From assembly GCA_032622095.1 (NCBI GenBank), contig CP136065.1, forward strand, positions 241,097,530 to 241,161,529: a stretch of DNA of 64,000 nucleotides. Direction: 5' to 3'. Below the pieces are notes generated by a model. It worked only from the letters and a program-made list of their open reading frames with translations, was not told the DNA's origin and did no database searches. Numbering within the stretch: position 1 is the stretch's first letter; each line of letters starts with the position of its first letter. The DNA comes from Siphonodentalium dalli. Its lineage: Eukaryota > Mollusca > Scaphopoda > Gadilida > Siphonodentaliidae. Both the position numbers and the translations under genes were made by a program. Of this stretch, positions 1 through 10,723 are shown in pieces.

Positions 1-110
1 ATTGACCTTGTAAGCCGGTGCATTCTCGTATATAGGTGGGTCTCCCTATGGCCTATGGGGACTTGCATGTGTGAGGGAGTGCACTGGCACAGGGTTTTTA
101 ATGGGCTGCT
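1..110. repeat. degenerate copy of palindromic-core MITE (right part)
   Basis: The segment reads like the copy at 42349-42450: a 'ttgtaagcc' lead, a decayed palindrome (cattctc..tatag / ctatggg..gcatgtgtgag), then 'tgcactggcacagg' and 'tttaatg..ctgct'. It is the right half of the palindromic-core repeat that recurs in the MAD1L1 introns, cut by the window edge. No gene is seen between here and 212. Confidence 0.55.
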
Positions 111-212
111 GTGACTCCTCTCAATTGTTGTAAAAATATTTTATATACACTTTATGAATATATTTGAACAAATTGTAACAAAAAAGATGAATAAATTATA
201 AAAAATTAAAAA

Positions 213-584
213 TCTCTTATATATTTTGAAGACCTCTGTCTGTCTGTCTGTATGTCATTTATACAAATCTACGATTCTCGACCGATCGGGACGAAACTTG
301 GTACGTGTGTGTAGTTTGACCAGGCGGTCGTCCTTGTCGTATTGGCGAGCCTGTGCGACGCCCGTGCAGCGCATGCGCAGACGAGATCTCGGAAACGGGT
401 GGAGCTATCGACTTGAAATTTGGTATGTGAATGTATCTTGCCCCGGATACGAATTTTATCAGGTCGCCAAGCCCGTGCGACGCCAGCTTCGCGCATGCAC
501 AGACCAGATCTCGTAAACGGGTGGAGCTATCGACTTGAAATTTGGTTTTTTAATAGCCCGGACAACGTCGGGCTCATCGGCTAG
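213..584 (+). mobile_element. non-autonomous Helitron
   Basis: The element starts with TC after an A (212) and ends with CTAG (581-584) followed by T, so it sits between A and T as Helitrons do. A short hairpin (AGCCCG..CGGGCT, about 556-575) lies just before the CTAG. The 5' part has a TGTC microsatellite, and the interior holds two copies of the 122-bp unit that is expanded in the sister element at 4282-5196. It has no Rep-helicase coding sequence, so it would need a helper in trans. The open frames inside it are repeat artefacts. Confidence 0.8.
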
Positions 585-852
585 TCTATTATATATTTTG
601 GAAGATCTGTGTGTGTCTGTCTGTCTGTTCGTGATGGACTCGAAAACGACTGAACCGATTTCGATGAAACTTGGTATGTGGGGGTACTTTCGGCCGTGGA
701 GTGGCATGGGCCTGTTAATTTGCCTGTGCGACGTGATCTTGACATCGGGTCATTTCAAGGTCGAATTTGTCAGTCAGCAAAAAAGCGTGTATCATCTGCG
801 TGCTATTTTGAACAAAGCATTCCCCGACAAACCCTTGCTCGTGCAGGCCTAG
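585..852 (+). mobile_element. second Helitron-like copy, head-to-tail; 3' end uncertain
   Basis: Directly after the CTAG of the first element the sequence restarts with a near-identical 5' end (TC..TATATATTTTGGAAGATCTG, then TGTC repeats and 'gaccgatttcgatgaaactt'-like text). A CTAG followed by T occurs at 849-852, but I see no hairpin before it, so the 3' limit is a guess. The copy is diverged from its neighbour and lacks the 122-bp unit. Confidence 0.5.
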
Positions 853-1160
853 TAAATAAACATGGAATTGGCAAACAAAATGCCATTCGATATGGAATCG
901 CAGGCTGTATATGCACTTAGATTTGCTACTATTATTCCACAACCCCTATGTTTATTAATCCCTACCTACCCTATTTTTTTATGTCAAGTGACCCCAAACA
1001 CATGTATTATTTTTTTTGCTTTACTGTGATCAATAATATAAGTGAACAGAATCCTATATTTTTACTCTATCAAATTTTGGGGGAAATGGGTTGACAAAGC
1101 TCTTAATATAATCGTAAGTTGGGTTTTTCTCAAACAAAATGTCATTGTGTGATGGAGCTA

Positions 1161-1682
1161 AAACTGCTTTCACATACTTGCGTTTTACGCATGCGTTTTA
1201 CGGATGCGTTTGGCAGACGTGCGCTTAGAGCTTTCACATACCTCAGTTTACCTCTGCGCGTATGCGTCCGTTAACGGATGCGTGAAGAATTATTTGTGTT
1301 TACATATTGTCCTTTCGTCATGGATTCTATGTCATTTGATGTATATTTTGACATATAACTGCCATCACAATTATTTCATTCTTTAATTTGACCCAATATT
1401 AGATAGCATGGTGCCAGCAGCTGGCATACGCCCCCACATATATACCATTCTCATTCGTAAACACCACAAAATATCTACGGTATATCCCATGATTAATGAC
1501 ATCGCACCGAATACCCCTGTCCACTTATGCGTAAAACGGACAGCTTTTCGGTCTCGAAGCGAAAAGTTATGCGCGCACGCACGCGCGTTTAGCGGATGGT
1601 ATGTGAGAGCCCAAGCGATAACATTGGAGATAGAAACGATGCGCGTACGGATGCGTAAAACACATGTATGTGAAAGCAGCTT
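1161..1682. mobile_element. MITE, TIR AA(A/G)CTGCTTTCACATAC
   Basis: Inverted ends (AAACTGCTTTCACATAC at left, AAGCTGCTTTCACATAC on the reverse strand at right) continue for about 40 bp as imperfect arms rich in GCGTTTTACGCATGCG-like text. TA flanks both ends (1159-1160 and 1683-1684), but the exact target duplication is not certain. The uninterrupted repeat at 44190-44225 lacks this block. No transposase coding is seen. Confidence 0.65.
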
Positions 1683-1705
1683 TAGTCTAGTTACACTTTA
1701 ACATG

Positions 1706-4040
1706 GGGTCCTACTAAACAACGAACACAAACGAACACAAACGAACACAGGTCCAAAAAGCGGAGTAGAAGGGTGAAATTTGGTTTGTGGGTGCGGGTGG
1801 GTCCATTCTATGTGTATGTGGTGTTATTTCCAACTTTGATGATTTATTTTTTGAGTTATTAGCATTATTTGAATACAAAACTACTAAACAACGAACACAA
1901 ACGAACATAAGATTAGCGGCAGTGTAGAGGTTACCATGCAGGTGTTAATTAACTACGGCTTACTCTGTCTCCTTGTTTTAACTGCAAGATGATTGTCAAT
2001 TTTATCACTGATGGCAATAAAAACACGGGGAAACATCACTCTGGTAAATGCTATATCTGCTTGCTTTCCTGATACACGCATACGCTATGTACCAGGCATC
2101 TTAAGGAAAATCTCAATCGTAATTTAAGTAAAACAGACAGTGATCAAACTTTCAATAAGATGGAAAAGTATTCAATAGCGAGAGCGGCTTGGTAACAATA
2201 GAAAACAAAATCATTTATGACGAAATACAGACAGACATAATTGACAAATATATGTGACAACATTTATGGAAAGACAAAAGACGAAAGTTTTCAATGCTAG
2301 AAAAAAAAATTCAACAATTCCGAAATGTTGGACAAATAACAATTATGAAAGCATTAAAGGTGCGGGAGTCCTTGGCAGTGGGTATATGCTGTGAAAATTT
2401 TCCAACGGTCAAAAACCGACACAAAAAGAAAAAATGTAGACAGACTTTGTCCGTATACAAATAAGAAATATCGCATAAACAGTATGTTATTGTCATATGT
2501 TTTACCATTATGTAAACAAAAGCATAAAAAGTTACTTTCCTGGTGTTTGTTTATATTCTGATAGTAAACATAAAGAGCGTTCGTTGTTGCTGAATTCCTG
2601 ATATGGAACTAATAAAGATTGTTTATATCATGTGTGTGTGATTAGCCAGTAACACGGTGCTGTCTTCTGTAACACAATAAGGCTCTTGCTTAGGTAATAT
2701 ATAGCATGCTGTTTACACGATGAACGAAACTGTATGCGTTTTAGTGTTTTTCTGTTTACGGTGATTGGAACAAATATGAATATTTTCGACAACTAAGGCC
2801 TCCCGTGCCTTTAATAATATAATTAACAAAAAAATTGACTGAGTTTACAGACAATTTAAATGAAACAGTGACTGACCAACTGCGTGACATTCGAGTGGAG
2901 GGGATTTTACATTATCAGGCATTGCATCATCTTTGGAAGTGAGACACGAAATTTGAACAAATATGACGGCCGAACAACGAGACAGACTAATGCGAAGACT
3001 TCTTAATTTTGTGATTGACAATTCCAAATTCCAAACTTCAGCTGATGACAATTAACTATACCCAAAACTACCGCTCTCGCAACACAAAAATGGACAATAA
3101 AAAGGAAAGAGTGAAGACATCAAAAACCAAGACGATCACCAATAAACGACAGAATAGTATGGAAATATACATATAGGATCTCACATGAGTTTCTATTTTA
3201 TACGGAATTTATCAACCGAGTTCACTAAATTCGATTTGAGTCGAGGTTTACCGAGGCTCAAATAGAATTTAGTGGACGAGGTTGATAAATTACGTATAAA
3301 ATAGAACGAGTTTGAGATACTTTTTATCACATGGTCATATAATCGCTTAATTTTTTATCGAAAACAACAATAATTAACAGACAGAGAACTTTGTCCCAAA
3401 GAGCAGCGTGACGTCATTGCTCCGTCGCCACGATATTACACGTGTCTATTACGCTCGAATATTACATAGGAAAATAGTGCTAATCATGTGATAAAATATC
3501 AAATAAGTGCATTACTTGATTTTAATGATTTAAATAATGCAACATTTTGCTGGAGCCATTTTCATCCATGCACTGACTTCAAGGAGAACAAACTCTGCCC
3601 ATCGTTCCGCCGGGGCTGAGTCGGTGTAAAATAATATATAAATATTCGATTGTATATAAAACAAACTTTGATTCTAGTACCTGAAGCTCTACTGAAAGAG
3701 CAGTGTGATGCCATGGAAGTTAAACGAAGTAATAATAAGTCAAAACAACTCAGTGACAAAGAGACAGAGTATAAGCCATAGAGAAGGCGGTAGTTAATTA
3801 ACACCTTTATTAACACCTTTGCAATACGGCTAATCTCATGTTCGTTTGTGTTCGTTGTTTAGTAGCTTTGCATTCAAATAATGCTTATAACTCGAAAAAT
3901 AAGTCATCAAAGTTGGAAATAACACCACATACACATATAATGGACCCACACGCACCCACAAACCAAATTTCACCCTTCTATTCCGCTGTTTAGACCTGTG
4001 TTCGTTTGTGTTCGTTTGTGTTCGTTGTTTAGTAGGACCG
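1706..4040. mobile_element. foldback-type element with about 260-bp TIRs and 8-bp TSD
   Basis: Long inverted arms (about 1706-1970 and 3783-4040) start GGGTCCTACTAAACAACG and carry repeated 'acgaacacaa' blocks at both arm ends. A perfect 8-bp direct repeat TTAACATG flanks the element (1698-1705 and 4041-4048). The related site at 44227-44234 (TTCACATG) lacks the insertion. An 8-bp duplication fits a hAT-like transposase, but the ends are not typical enough to assign. The core of about 1.8 kb encodes nothing recognised and contains a separate palindrome at 3191-3304. Confidence 0.75.
3191..3304. repeat. inverted repeat inside the foldback element
   Basis: Arms of about 42 bp (3191-3232 and 3262-3304) pair as ttctattttatacg..tttatcaa..cactaaattc with gaatttagtg..ttgataaa..cgtataaaatagaa. 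The loop is about 30 bp. It looks like a small nested palindromic MITE. Confidence 0.6.
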
Positions 4041-4281
4041 TTAACATGCACATAAATTAACTGAGATGGAAAGGTTCTAAATATGCTTACGCCCAGAGAT
4101 CATATTCCACCAGCACAAAACTTGGGAACTTTTTGGTGTTCTGACCCACTATAAATATGAGCACTTCCGACTCAGAGCATGGTGCGATAATATGCAATAT
4201 TGCAGTAAATGCACCTTTTATAGTAGAAGAAGACCCGTTCTGACAGGGAACTTTATAACATTAAACAAACAAGCCAGGGAA

Positions 4282-5196
4282 TCTCATATATATTTTTGAA
4301 GACCTCTATCTGTCTGTCTGTCATTAATACAAATATACGATTCTCGACCGATCGGGACGAAACTTGGTACGTGTGTGTAGTTTGACCAGGCGGTGGTCGT
4401 TGTCGTATTGGCGAGCCTGTGCGACGCCCGTGCAGCGCATGCGCATACGAGATCTCGGAAACGGGTGGAGCTATCGACTTGAAATTTGGTATGTGAATGT
4501 ATCATGCCCCGAATACGAATTTTATCCGGTCGCCGAGCCCGTGCGACGCCAGCTTCGCGCATGCGCAGACGAGATCTCGGAAACGGGTGGAGCTATCGAC
4601 TTGAAATTTGCTATGTGAATGTATCATGCCCCGGATACGAATTTTATCGGGTAGCCGAGCCCGTGCGACGCAAGCTTCGCGCATGCGCAGACGAGATCTC
4701 GGAAACGGGTGAAGCTATCGACTTGAAATTTGGTATGTGTATGTATCTTGCCCCAGATACAAATTTTATCGGGTCGCCGAGCCCGTGCGACGCCAGCTTC
4801 GCGCATGCGCAGACGAGATCTCGGAAACGGGTGGAGCTATCGACTCGAAATTTGCTATGTGAATGTATCTTGCCCCTGATACAAATTTTATCGGGTCGCC
4901 TAGCCCGTGCGACGCCAGCTTATATCATGTGCGCAGACCAGATCTCGGAAATGGGTGGAGCTATCGACTTGAAATTTGGTATGTGAATGTATCTTGCCCC
5001 AGATACGAATTTTATCGGGTCGTCGAGCCCGTGCGACGCCAGCTTCGCGCATGCGCAGACCAGATCTCGGAAACGGGTGGAGCTATCGACTTGAAATTTG
5101 GTTTTTGAATAGCCCGGACAACGTCGGGCTGGGTAGAGCTATCGACTTGAAATTTGGGTTTTGAATAGCCCGGACAACGTCGGGGTCATCGGCTAG
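4282..5196 (+). mobile_element. non-autonomous Helitron with internal minisatellite
   Basis: It begins TC after A4281 and ends CTAG (5193-5196) before T5197, with the hairpin AGCCCG..CGGG-type stem upstream. Inside, a 122-bp unit (marker 'ctatcgactt' at 4471, 4593, 4715, 4837, 4961, 5083) is repeated six times. The tail segment is duplicated: the hairpin also occurs at 5110-5130 before the final copy. No Rep/helicase is encoded. The long open frames in both directions come from the repeat period and are not genes. Confidence 0.85.
4471..5096 (+). repeat. 122-bp tandem repeat within the Helitron
   Basis: Six units with spacings of 122, 122, 122, 124 and 122 bp each contain 'gagatctcggaaacgggtgg', then 'cttgaaattt' and 'ccgtgcgacgcc'. 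The sister element at 213-584 has only two units, so the copy number changed after the element family formed. Confidence 0.9.
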
Positions 5197-5640
5197 TATT
5201 ATATATTTCTTTCATAATACTTGTTACTCAATAATCTACTTCACAATTGGGGGTGGTCCCAGCTCAAGATTACATGCTTTTCTGTGACTTTTGTGACCTG
5301 ATATCGCAATATTAAACATTGAACTAATTACCCAGGACAAATTACATAATTGTAAGCGACGCAAAGCAAAATCGCTCACAAAGTCACTTAAAACATGTAA
5401 TTTCGAGTTGGGACCTTCACCTACAATGAAGTACATTCTTAAGGAACAGGTAATAACTCTACAGTAGTTCACCATAGTAGAGACTAATTGCATGATCTAA
5501 CAGTGACCATGTACATTTTGACAAGAGAGAGACGAGGGTGAATTTTAACACCCATGAATTAAAAAATTGTGTGTGCATACGGGTGCGAGAACAATTGCAC
5601 CCATCTCCTGGGAAGGACTGATATATATGATAATATGACA

Positions 5641-5953
5641 AGAACTCTGACATTTTGCAGCTACCATCTTCATTCAAGTGATTTTCTTCTTCAGACTATG
5701 GCTTGCAGTCAATGTGTGACTATAATAAGCCGCCTGGAGCCCGGCTGGAGGACATGATTTCGATCTAAACAGATGACTCTTTTGGTGTTAATCAGATGTT
5801 AGGAATGTTAGTGAGTCACATTGATTTAAATTTGGTGCGCCAACAGGATTTGTGTATTATTTTTGTTGGTTTTTTTTTTTTGCTATAGGATAAAGTCTAA
5901 AACTATTTACAATCGTTGGTGGTTTAGAGAAGTTTGCGTCGCTTGCGCCTCGC
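5641..5953. other. no gene seen
   Basis: AT-rich sequence after the interrupted repeat. Nothing is recognised apart from a short T run near 5870-5882. Confidence 0.4.
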
Positions 5954-5963
5954 CATCAGTGAC

Positions 5964-6414
5964 ACTAATGGGGTCGTTGTAAAGTTTTATACATAAATGC
6001 ACAGTGTGCATTTATGTATACCGGTACATAAATGCACACCAGTCTCAGTCGGCGCGAGATTGAAATGTTGCCGTAAATAATTGCCGTCTGCTTCAATTCA
6101 AACTATGTTCTTCTGTCGTTCTGAAAAATACAAATTCTGCAATAGAACTGCAATAAAATTGATCATCGGTCGCATATTGATCTTAAGACTTAGTACCGGT
6201 ATTAAACAGGGACCGAAAGAACTGCATGGTTGTTTGATCGATGAACGGAAGAAAATGGAACTTACAAAAAATATGTGTGCATTTATGTAGAAAACACTAC
6301 GACAATGACCCTGTCACGTGACACTACGCGAGGCTGGTGTGCATTTATGTATACATAAATGCACACGGTGTGCATCTATGTATGTATAAAACATTACGAC
6401 AACGACCCCATTAG
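5964..6414. mobile_element. MITE with 10-bp target duplication
   Basis: Ends CTAATGGGGTCGTTG (left) and its complement (right) extend into arms of about 80 bp rich in 'tacataaatgcacac'. The direct repeat CATCAGTGAC flanks it (5954-5963 and 6415-6424). A 9-10 bp duplication is seen with Mutator-like elements, but the family is not proven. It has no coding capacity. Confidence 0.7.
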
Positions 6415-6424
6415 CATCAGTGAC

Positions 6425-7499
6425 TGGATCATGTGGATGATGTCTGCAGTCAGTTTAGATGTGATGTGGAGAACTGAGTGCAAAGTGTACATAAAAGTAA
6501 TTATGTATTAGACTAATTTAGTTTTGTGTTATTCAAGAATAATTGACATTTTGCCATTCCTAAAATATGATGACAGCCGTACATCACGAGGTACTATCAC
6601 ACACGTGCAAAATCACATAGTCGAAAATAGGGAACTTTTTGAAAAAGAATTGGCTGCGTTTCCGCTTATCTGTCGGACTATCATACATCGTGTCGGTGGA
6701 ATTTTGACAAATAATTGTTTTTGTCGTTGTTCTTAAGTATGTATCTTATCAAATATCGTCAGTTTTAATCATGTTTGGAATTTGAGACGGGCGTGGAAGA
6801 CCTCCAATAATAGAGGTGTTTGTTTTTACTCAACGCTCTTTCAGCCATTTTGCAGAGAGCTAAATCTTGTGCATTCTCATTGATAAATGAGTGCGGAAAG
6901 TATGAATAAAATAAATAATTTACTCATTCTGGTTGTCAACACTTACGAAAAATATTCATAAACATTTTTGCTGGCCATTTTCACACAAAAGTCGCCCAAT
7001 TGCAACAAAATTAGGAAGAAAGTGTTAGCATAATTTCTGGTCACGTGATGTTTTGAACATGAAAAACGTGATCGTTCAAAAATGGAGCGGGCACCGACAT
7101 CAACAGTGGCGTTTATGGATTAATTTGGTGGAGGGGGTTACGGCGTAGGTGTTAAAATAACAATATTGACAGGTTCAAATTTCTGTTATTAGATTTAAAG
7201 ATCGTTTTATGGAGTCTATTATACAAGTAATGGTATTTGAATGTGTTAGCATCCAATGACATAAATGGCCGGGATCATCAACTTGGATTCATTAACTCTC
7301 GATTTAAGGGGGGGGGGGGGTATATATACAAAAATATTCCAGAGGATCGAATGGGGTGTTGAGAAAATATGTGTGATGCAATTTTTTGTTTACTTTCAAC
7401 ATAATTAATTGGGAAACATTAAGATATTGGAATTATATCAATTAGTTTAAATTTGTACTGTGCTTACTTCTTACTTATGTATGCATCCCCCAATTTAAT
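6425..7499. other. no gene seen
   Basis: Unique-looking AT-rich sequence with short open frames and no recognisable protein. A G run lies at about 7309-7320. Confidence 0.4.
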
Positions 7500-7880
7500 A
7501 GGCGGCCATGCCATTTCTCGAACCTTTGACCGAGTTAGGTCAAACAAAGTTTGTTGTACTTAAGGTGACGCCCAAAATATCCAACCCACCCTATCGCGTG
7601 ATGAAAATGGCCGCCGTCTAGAGGAATTCAAATACACATGTAGGGGATCCATGCCAATTCTCGCCCTTGACAGATCGATTTAGGTCAAATAAAGGGTGTT
7701 GTATGATGGACGGTCACCAAAAAAACCACCATAGGCCTATATATTCATCCGACATACCCCAGCCGGATTCAAAATGGCCGCCGTTCATTGCAAGTGTTTG
7801 AAACAGGGGACCCATGTGCTATTTCTCGGCCGGGCGCTTGGTATATTTAGGCCAAACGAAGGTCGTACGGTAAATGATAA
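7500..7880 (+). repeat. imperfect about 150-bp tandem repeat, three units
   Basis: Three diverged units each contain 'ccatg..atttctcg', 'ttaggtcaaa' and 'aaaatggccgccgt'-like blocks, starting near 7504, 7646 and 7808. It lies just outside the hAT element. Confidence 0.6.
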
Positions 7881-8536
7881 TTAAGGCTGAAATTGTCATT
7901 GTCGCGGCAATGTCGCCCCTTTCGTTCAGTTGGATATCGGTACCCAGATTGTTTTTAACAGGGGCGTAGGAATGAAGTTTGTATTGGAGGGGCCATATTC
8001 GATGGCCATAGGCCATCGCCGACAGCCGCAGGCTGGAGGTGGGGAGAGCACGAGAGGGGTGTCCCCTCTCGGTGGTGTCCCCCAGGAAATTTTTCTTAAC
8101 TTCAAACCCTAAGATCGCATTTCGTTGCATCTGTGACAGCATTTACGTTAAATAACCAATTGAGGAAAACTATGGTATTTTAGTTTTTCACCTGTTGTAG
8201 AAAATAGTATGGAGATAATTTTGGACTCTCATATTCGTGCCTGTGTACAAATGGAGCAGTCTTCAATGAAAACATGATATGTAGGTTTATACTTACATAA
8301 TTATATATTCACATTCTCAGCTTTCCCAGCCTAATCCATAGTAGTGCATGTGACTGGAAACATTTCAACAACTGGGAATCGTATAGAATCAGGAAAACAC
8401 AATTTAATGTCACAACACTATGGAATAGAATATGGATACACTGGGTTACTAAAACTATAAACACAATAAATCCATCACTGCGAATTAACTAGAACATTCT
8501 TGAAAGACAGAAAGATGACAGCCAGGTATAGTGAGT

Positions 8537-10723
8537 TTAGTAGTGTCCGAAATAACCCTGTCTCCGATCCGAGGAACGCACAAACTCCGAGGCTATCTTC
8601 TCGGTAAGCATCGTGTCACATTCACCCTTATGAATGTTCACTAACATGGCGTTGTTGAGTCTTTCTTGTCCCATTGTTGTTCTCAGGTATGATTTTAATC
8701 TACGGAGAACAGAAAATGTTCGCTCTGCAGTTGCCGTAGTCACTGGCATGGTGAGAAATATTCGGATCAGTTTGTCAACTTCTGTGAATAGACGCTGGTT
8801 AAACTTGTTTTCAGACATGATAGTACAGATAGTAGAAATTTTGCTGATCCTCTTGATGGGTATCTGTGCGTTCATTTGTGATGATGTTATCATGTCCGGT
8901 AACATTTTCAATTGGTTTTGAAGACGTTCCATGTCAAGATCATCAGCGTATAATTTAGACACAGTTGCTGGCAGAATTACATCCCTGCCATTTGCGGCAT
9001 CTAATAGCATTCGTTCAATCTCTCGCAAAACTAGGAATCCTTTCTGTGAGAAGCGGTTTTGAATTTCTCCTTTGACCAGATCAAGAGTTTCATAGTACTG
9101 TTGTCGGTGCAAATCTTCAGGTGTGTCGAATTCATGATGAGTCTCAGCACTGTCGTCCAACCTTTTCGGGACCTTGCGTCGTCTTTTCAGGACGGGCGGT
9201 TCTGTTTTGTCTTTTGAAGAGTCGACAACTTTGTTGTAAAATGCTGCAAATTCCTCGTCTGTTCGAATTCGATCATAGTATTTTACCGTTAGTGTCGCTG
9301 TTTCACTGGCTTCCTGCAAGTTCAGGTCGCTGGTCTGGAGGATCTTTGAAAGTTGTTCACCTGCAGCAAAAATCAAATGGGCAAATTTCAGGCCAAAGTA
9401 AGAACTGAATTTACCAAGGTGTGTGAGCAGACCCCCAGCTTTGATACCAGCTTCTCCTCCTTGGCTCTTTATTATATCCAAAGTTCCTTTGAGCTCCTTA
9501 TAGTTGTCGAGAACTGCTTTGATTGAATCAGTGCGAACAGTCCAACGTGTTGGACAAAGGGGCTTGAGGTTACGAGATACCTCAGGTCGCCCAGATTGTT
9601 CCTCTTTCAACGCAGTAAAGAGAGCAGCTCGCTTCGGCGATGCTCGTATCAATTTTACACTCTCTCTCACAAGATCCAAGGCATCACGCATTGGAATTAG
9701 GTTCTGACACGCATCCTGCAAACAGAGGTTCAGACAATGAGCAAGACAGTGAACAGGTAAGGCTCGTTTTTCCAGATCTTGAATTTGTGTAGCCACACCA
9801 GTTAACCTCCCGCTCATGGCAGAAGCTCCATCATAGCCTTGTCCCCGGCAGTTTTCAATGGGGAGTATACATCTGGTCATGACGTCCCGTATATGAAGCA
9901 CGATATTGTCAGCTGTCGTTGACGAGATTTCGACCAGCCCCAGCGGATCCTCATTTATTGAATAGTCCTCGTCCACCCACCGAACGCATACTACCATTTG
10001 CTCCTTATTGCTCATATCCCGTGTCTCATCAGCCATGATGCTGAAATAAACGGCATTTCTGATGTTTGATAACAACCGTCTGAGAATGTCGTGTCCCATG
10101 ATAGTGATGAGCTCGTTTGTTATCTGTGGGGAGGCATACTTTTTTTCTTTCATCCATGCTAACATTCCTGGATTATCGTTGCATCGTAATTTCATCAATT
10201 GGTGGAAGTTTCCATTCTCCTCATTGTGCCCCCGAATGGCTAATCCTTGTCGCAAGAGGAAACGAAGTGATGATATCTCAGCCAACAGCATAGATCGTCG
10301 CATCTTTTGATTTTCTGCCAGTTGTGTATCCAACTGTGTAGCCACTGATAGCTTGCCAATGTTACTGTATTTCAGACTACACTCACGGTGACCCTGACTA
10401 GCTTCGTGTTCAGCAAACTTTTCTTTTGCTTTTTTCCAATTCTGGAAACCATCCTGTGTAAAAGCATTTTCCTGTTTTGTAGTGAGTGTGCGCATACCTT
10501 TCTTTGTAATATAGGAACACAAGAAGCAGAAAACTGATTTCCGAGATGCACAGAGCTCGAGCCACTGATGATCATGATACCATTTTTCAAGAAAGGTTCT
10601 GGATCTCCTTTGCTTTGCTGTTCCGGTGGTACGTGTCGTTGAGATGAGGGTCTCTTTGTCTTTTGGTTGAAATGGTTCAGTTCTCTCCCCGTGGCATTGC
10701 AGACACAAACAAGTGACTTCCAC
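8537..10723 (-). CDS. hAT transposase exon 3 (main exon)
   Basis: The acceptor cattcttacag lies before 10723. The frame starts GTGGAAGTC (Val, not an initiator) and runs 728 codons to a stop at 8537. It holds the zinc finger, both Asp motifs and the dimerisation domain described for the whole gene. Confidence 0.92.
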   Translation of the reverse strand: MEVTCLCLQCHGERTEPFQPKDKETLISTTRTTGTAKQRRSRTFLEKWYHDHQWLELCASRKSVFCFLCSYITKKGMRTLTTKQENAFTQDGFQNWKKAKEKFAEHEASQGHRECSLKYSNIGKLSVATQLDTQLAENQKMRRSMLLAEISSLRFLLRQGLAIRGHNEENGNFHQLMKLRCNDNPGMLAWMKEKKYASPQITNELITIMGHDILRRLLSNIRNAVYFSIMADETRDMSNKEQMVVCVRWVDEDYSINEDPLGLVEISSTTADNIVLHIRDVMTRCILPIENCRGQGYDGASAMSGRLTGVATQIQDLEKRALPVHCLAHCLNLCLQDACQNLIPMRDALDLVRESVKLIRASPKRAALFTALKEEQSGRPEVSRNLKPLCPTRWTVRTDSIKAVLDNYKELKGTLDIIKSQGGEAGIKAGGLLTHLGKFSSYFGLKFAHLIFAAGEQLSKILQTSDLNLQEASETATLTVKYYDRIRTDEEFAAFYNKVVDSSKDKTEPPVLKRRRKVPKRLDDSAETHHEFDTPEDLHRQQYYETLDLVKGEIQNRFSQKGFLVLREIERMLLDAANGRDVILPATVSKLYADDLDMERLQNQLKMLPDMITSSQMNAQIPIKRISKISTICTIMSENKFNQRLFTEVDKLIRIFLTMPVTTATAERTFSVLRRLKSYLRTTMGQERLNNAMLVNIHKGECDTMLTEKIASEFVRSSDRRQGYFGHY

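Larger units (their letters stand above)
1080..5640 (+). repeat. interspersed repeat copy interrupted by three insertions
   Basis: Flanks at 1110-1157, 1686-1705, 4041-4281 and 5197-5620 together match the continuous copy at 44150-44440 ('agttgggtttttctcaaa', 'gagattggaaagg', 'gcatacgggt', 'cctcctgggaaggactgat'). Part of it is also related to 28980-29600. The original repeat was therefore split by a MITE (1161-1682), a foldback element (1706-4040) and a Helitron (4282-5196). No coding sequence is recognised. Confidence 0.65.

Noticed and set aside
4364-5164. Plus- and minus-strand open frames in the Helitron
   Set aside because: Arise from the 122-bp tandem unit. The same peptide recurs in shifted frames and both strands. 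No Rep or helicase motif.
8634-10590. Plus- and minus-strand short open frames overlapping the transposase
   Set aside because: Shadows of the 728-codon transposase exon in other frames.
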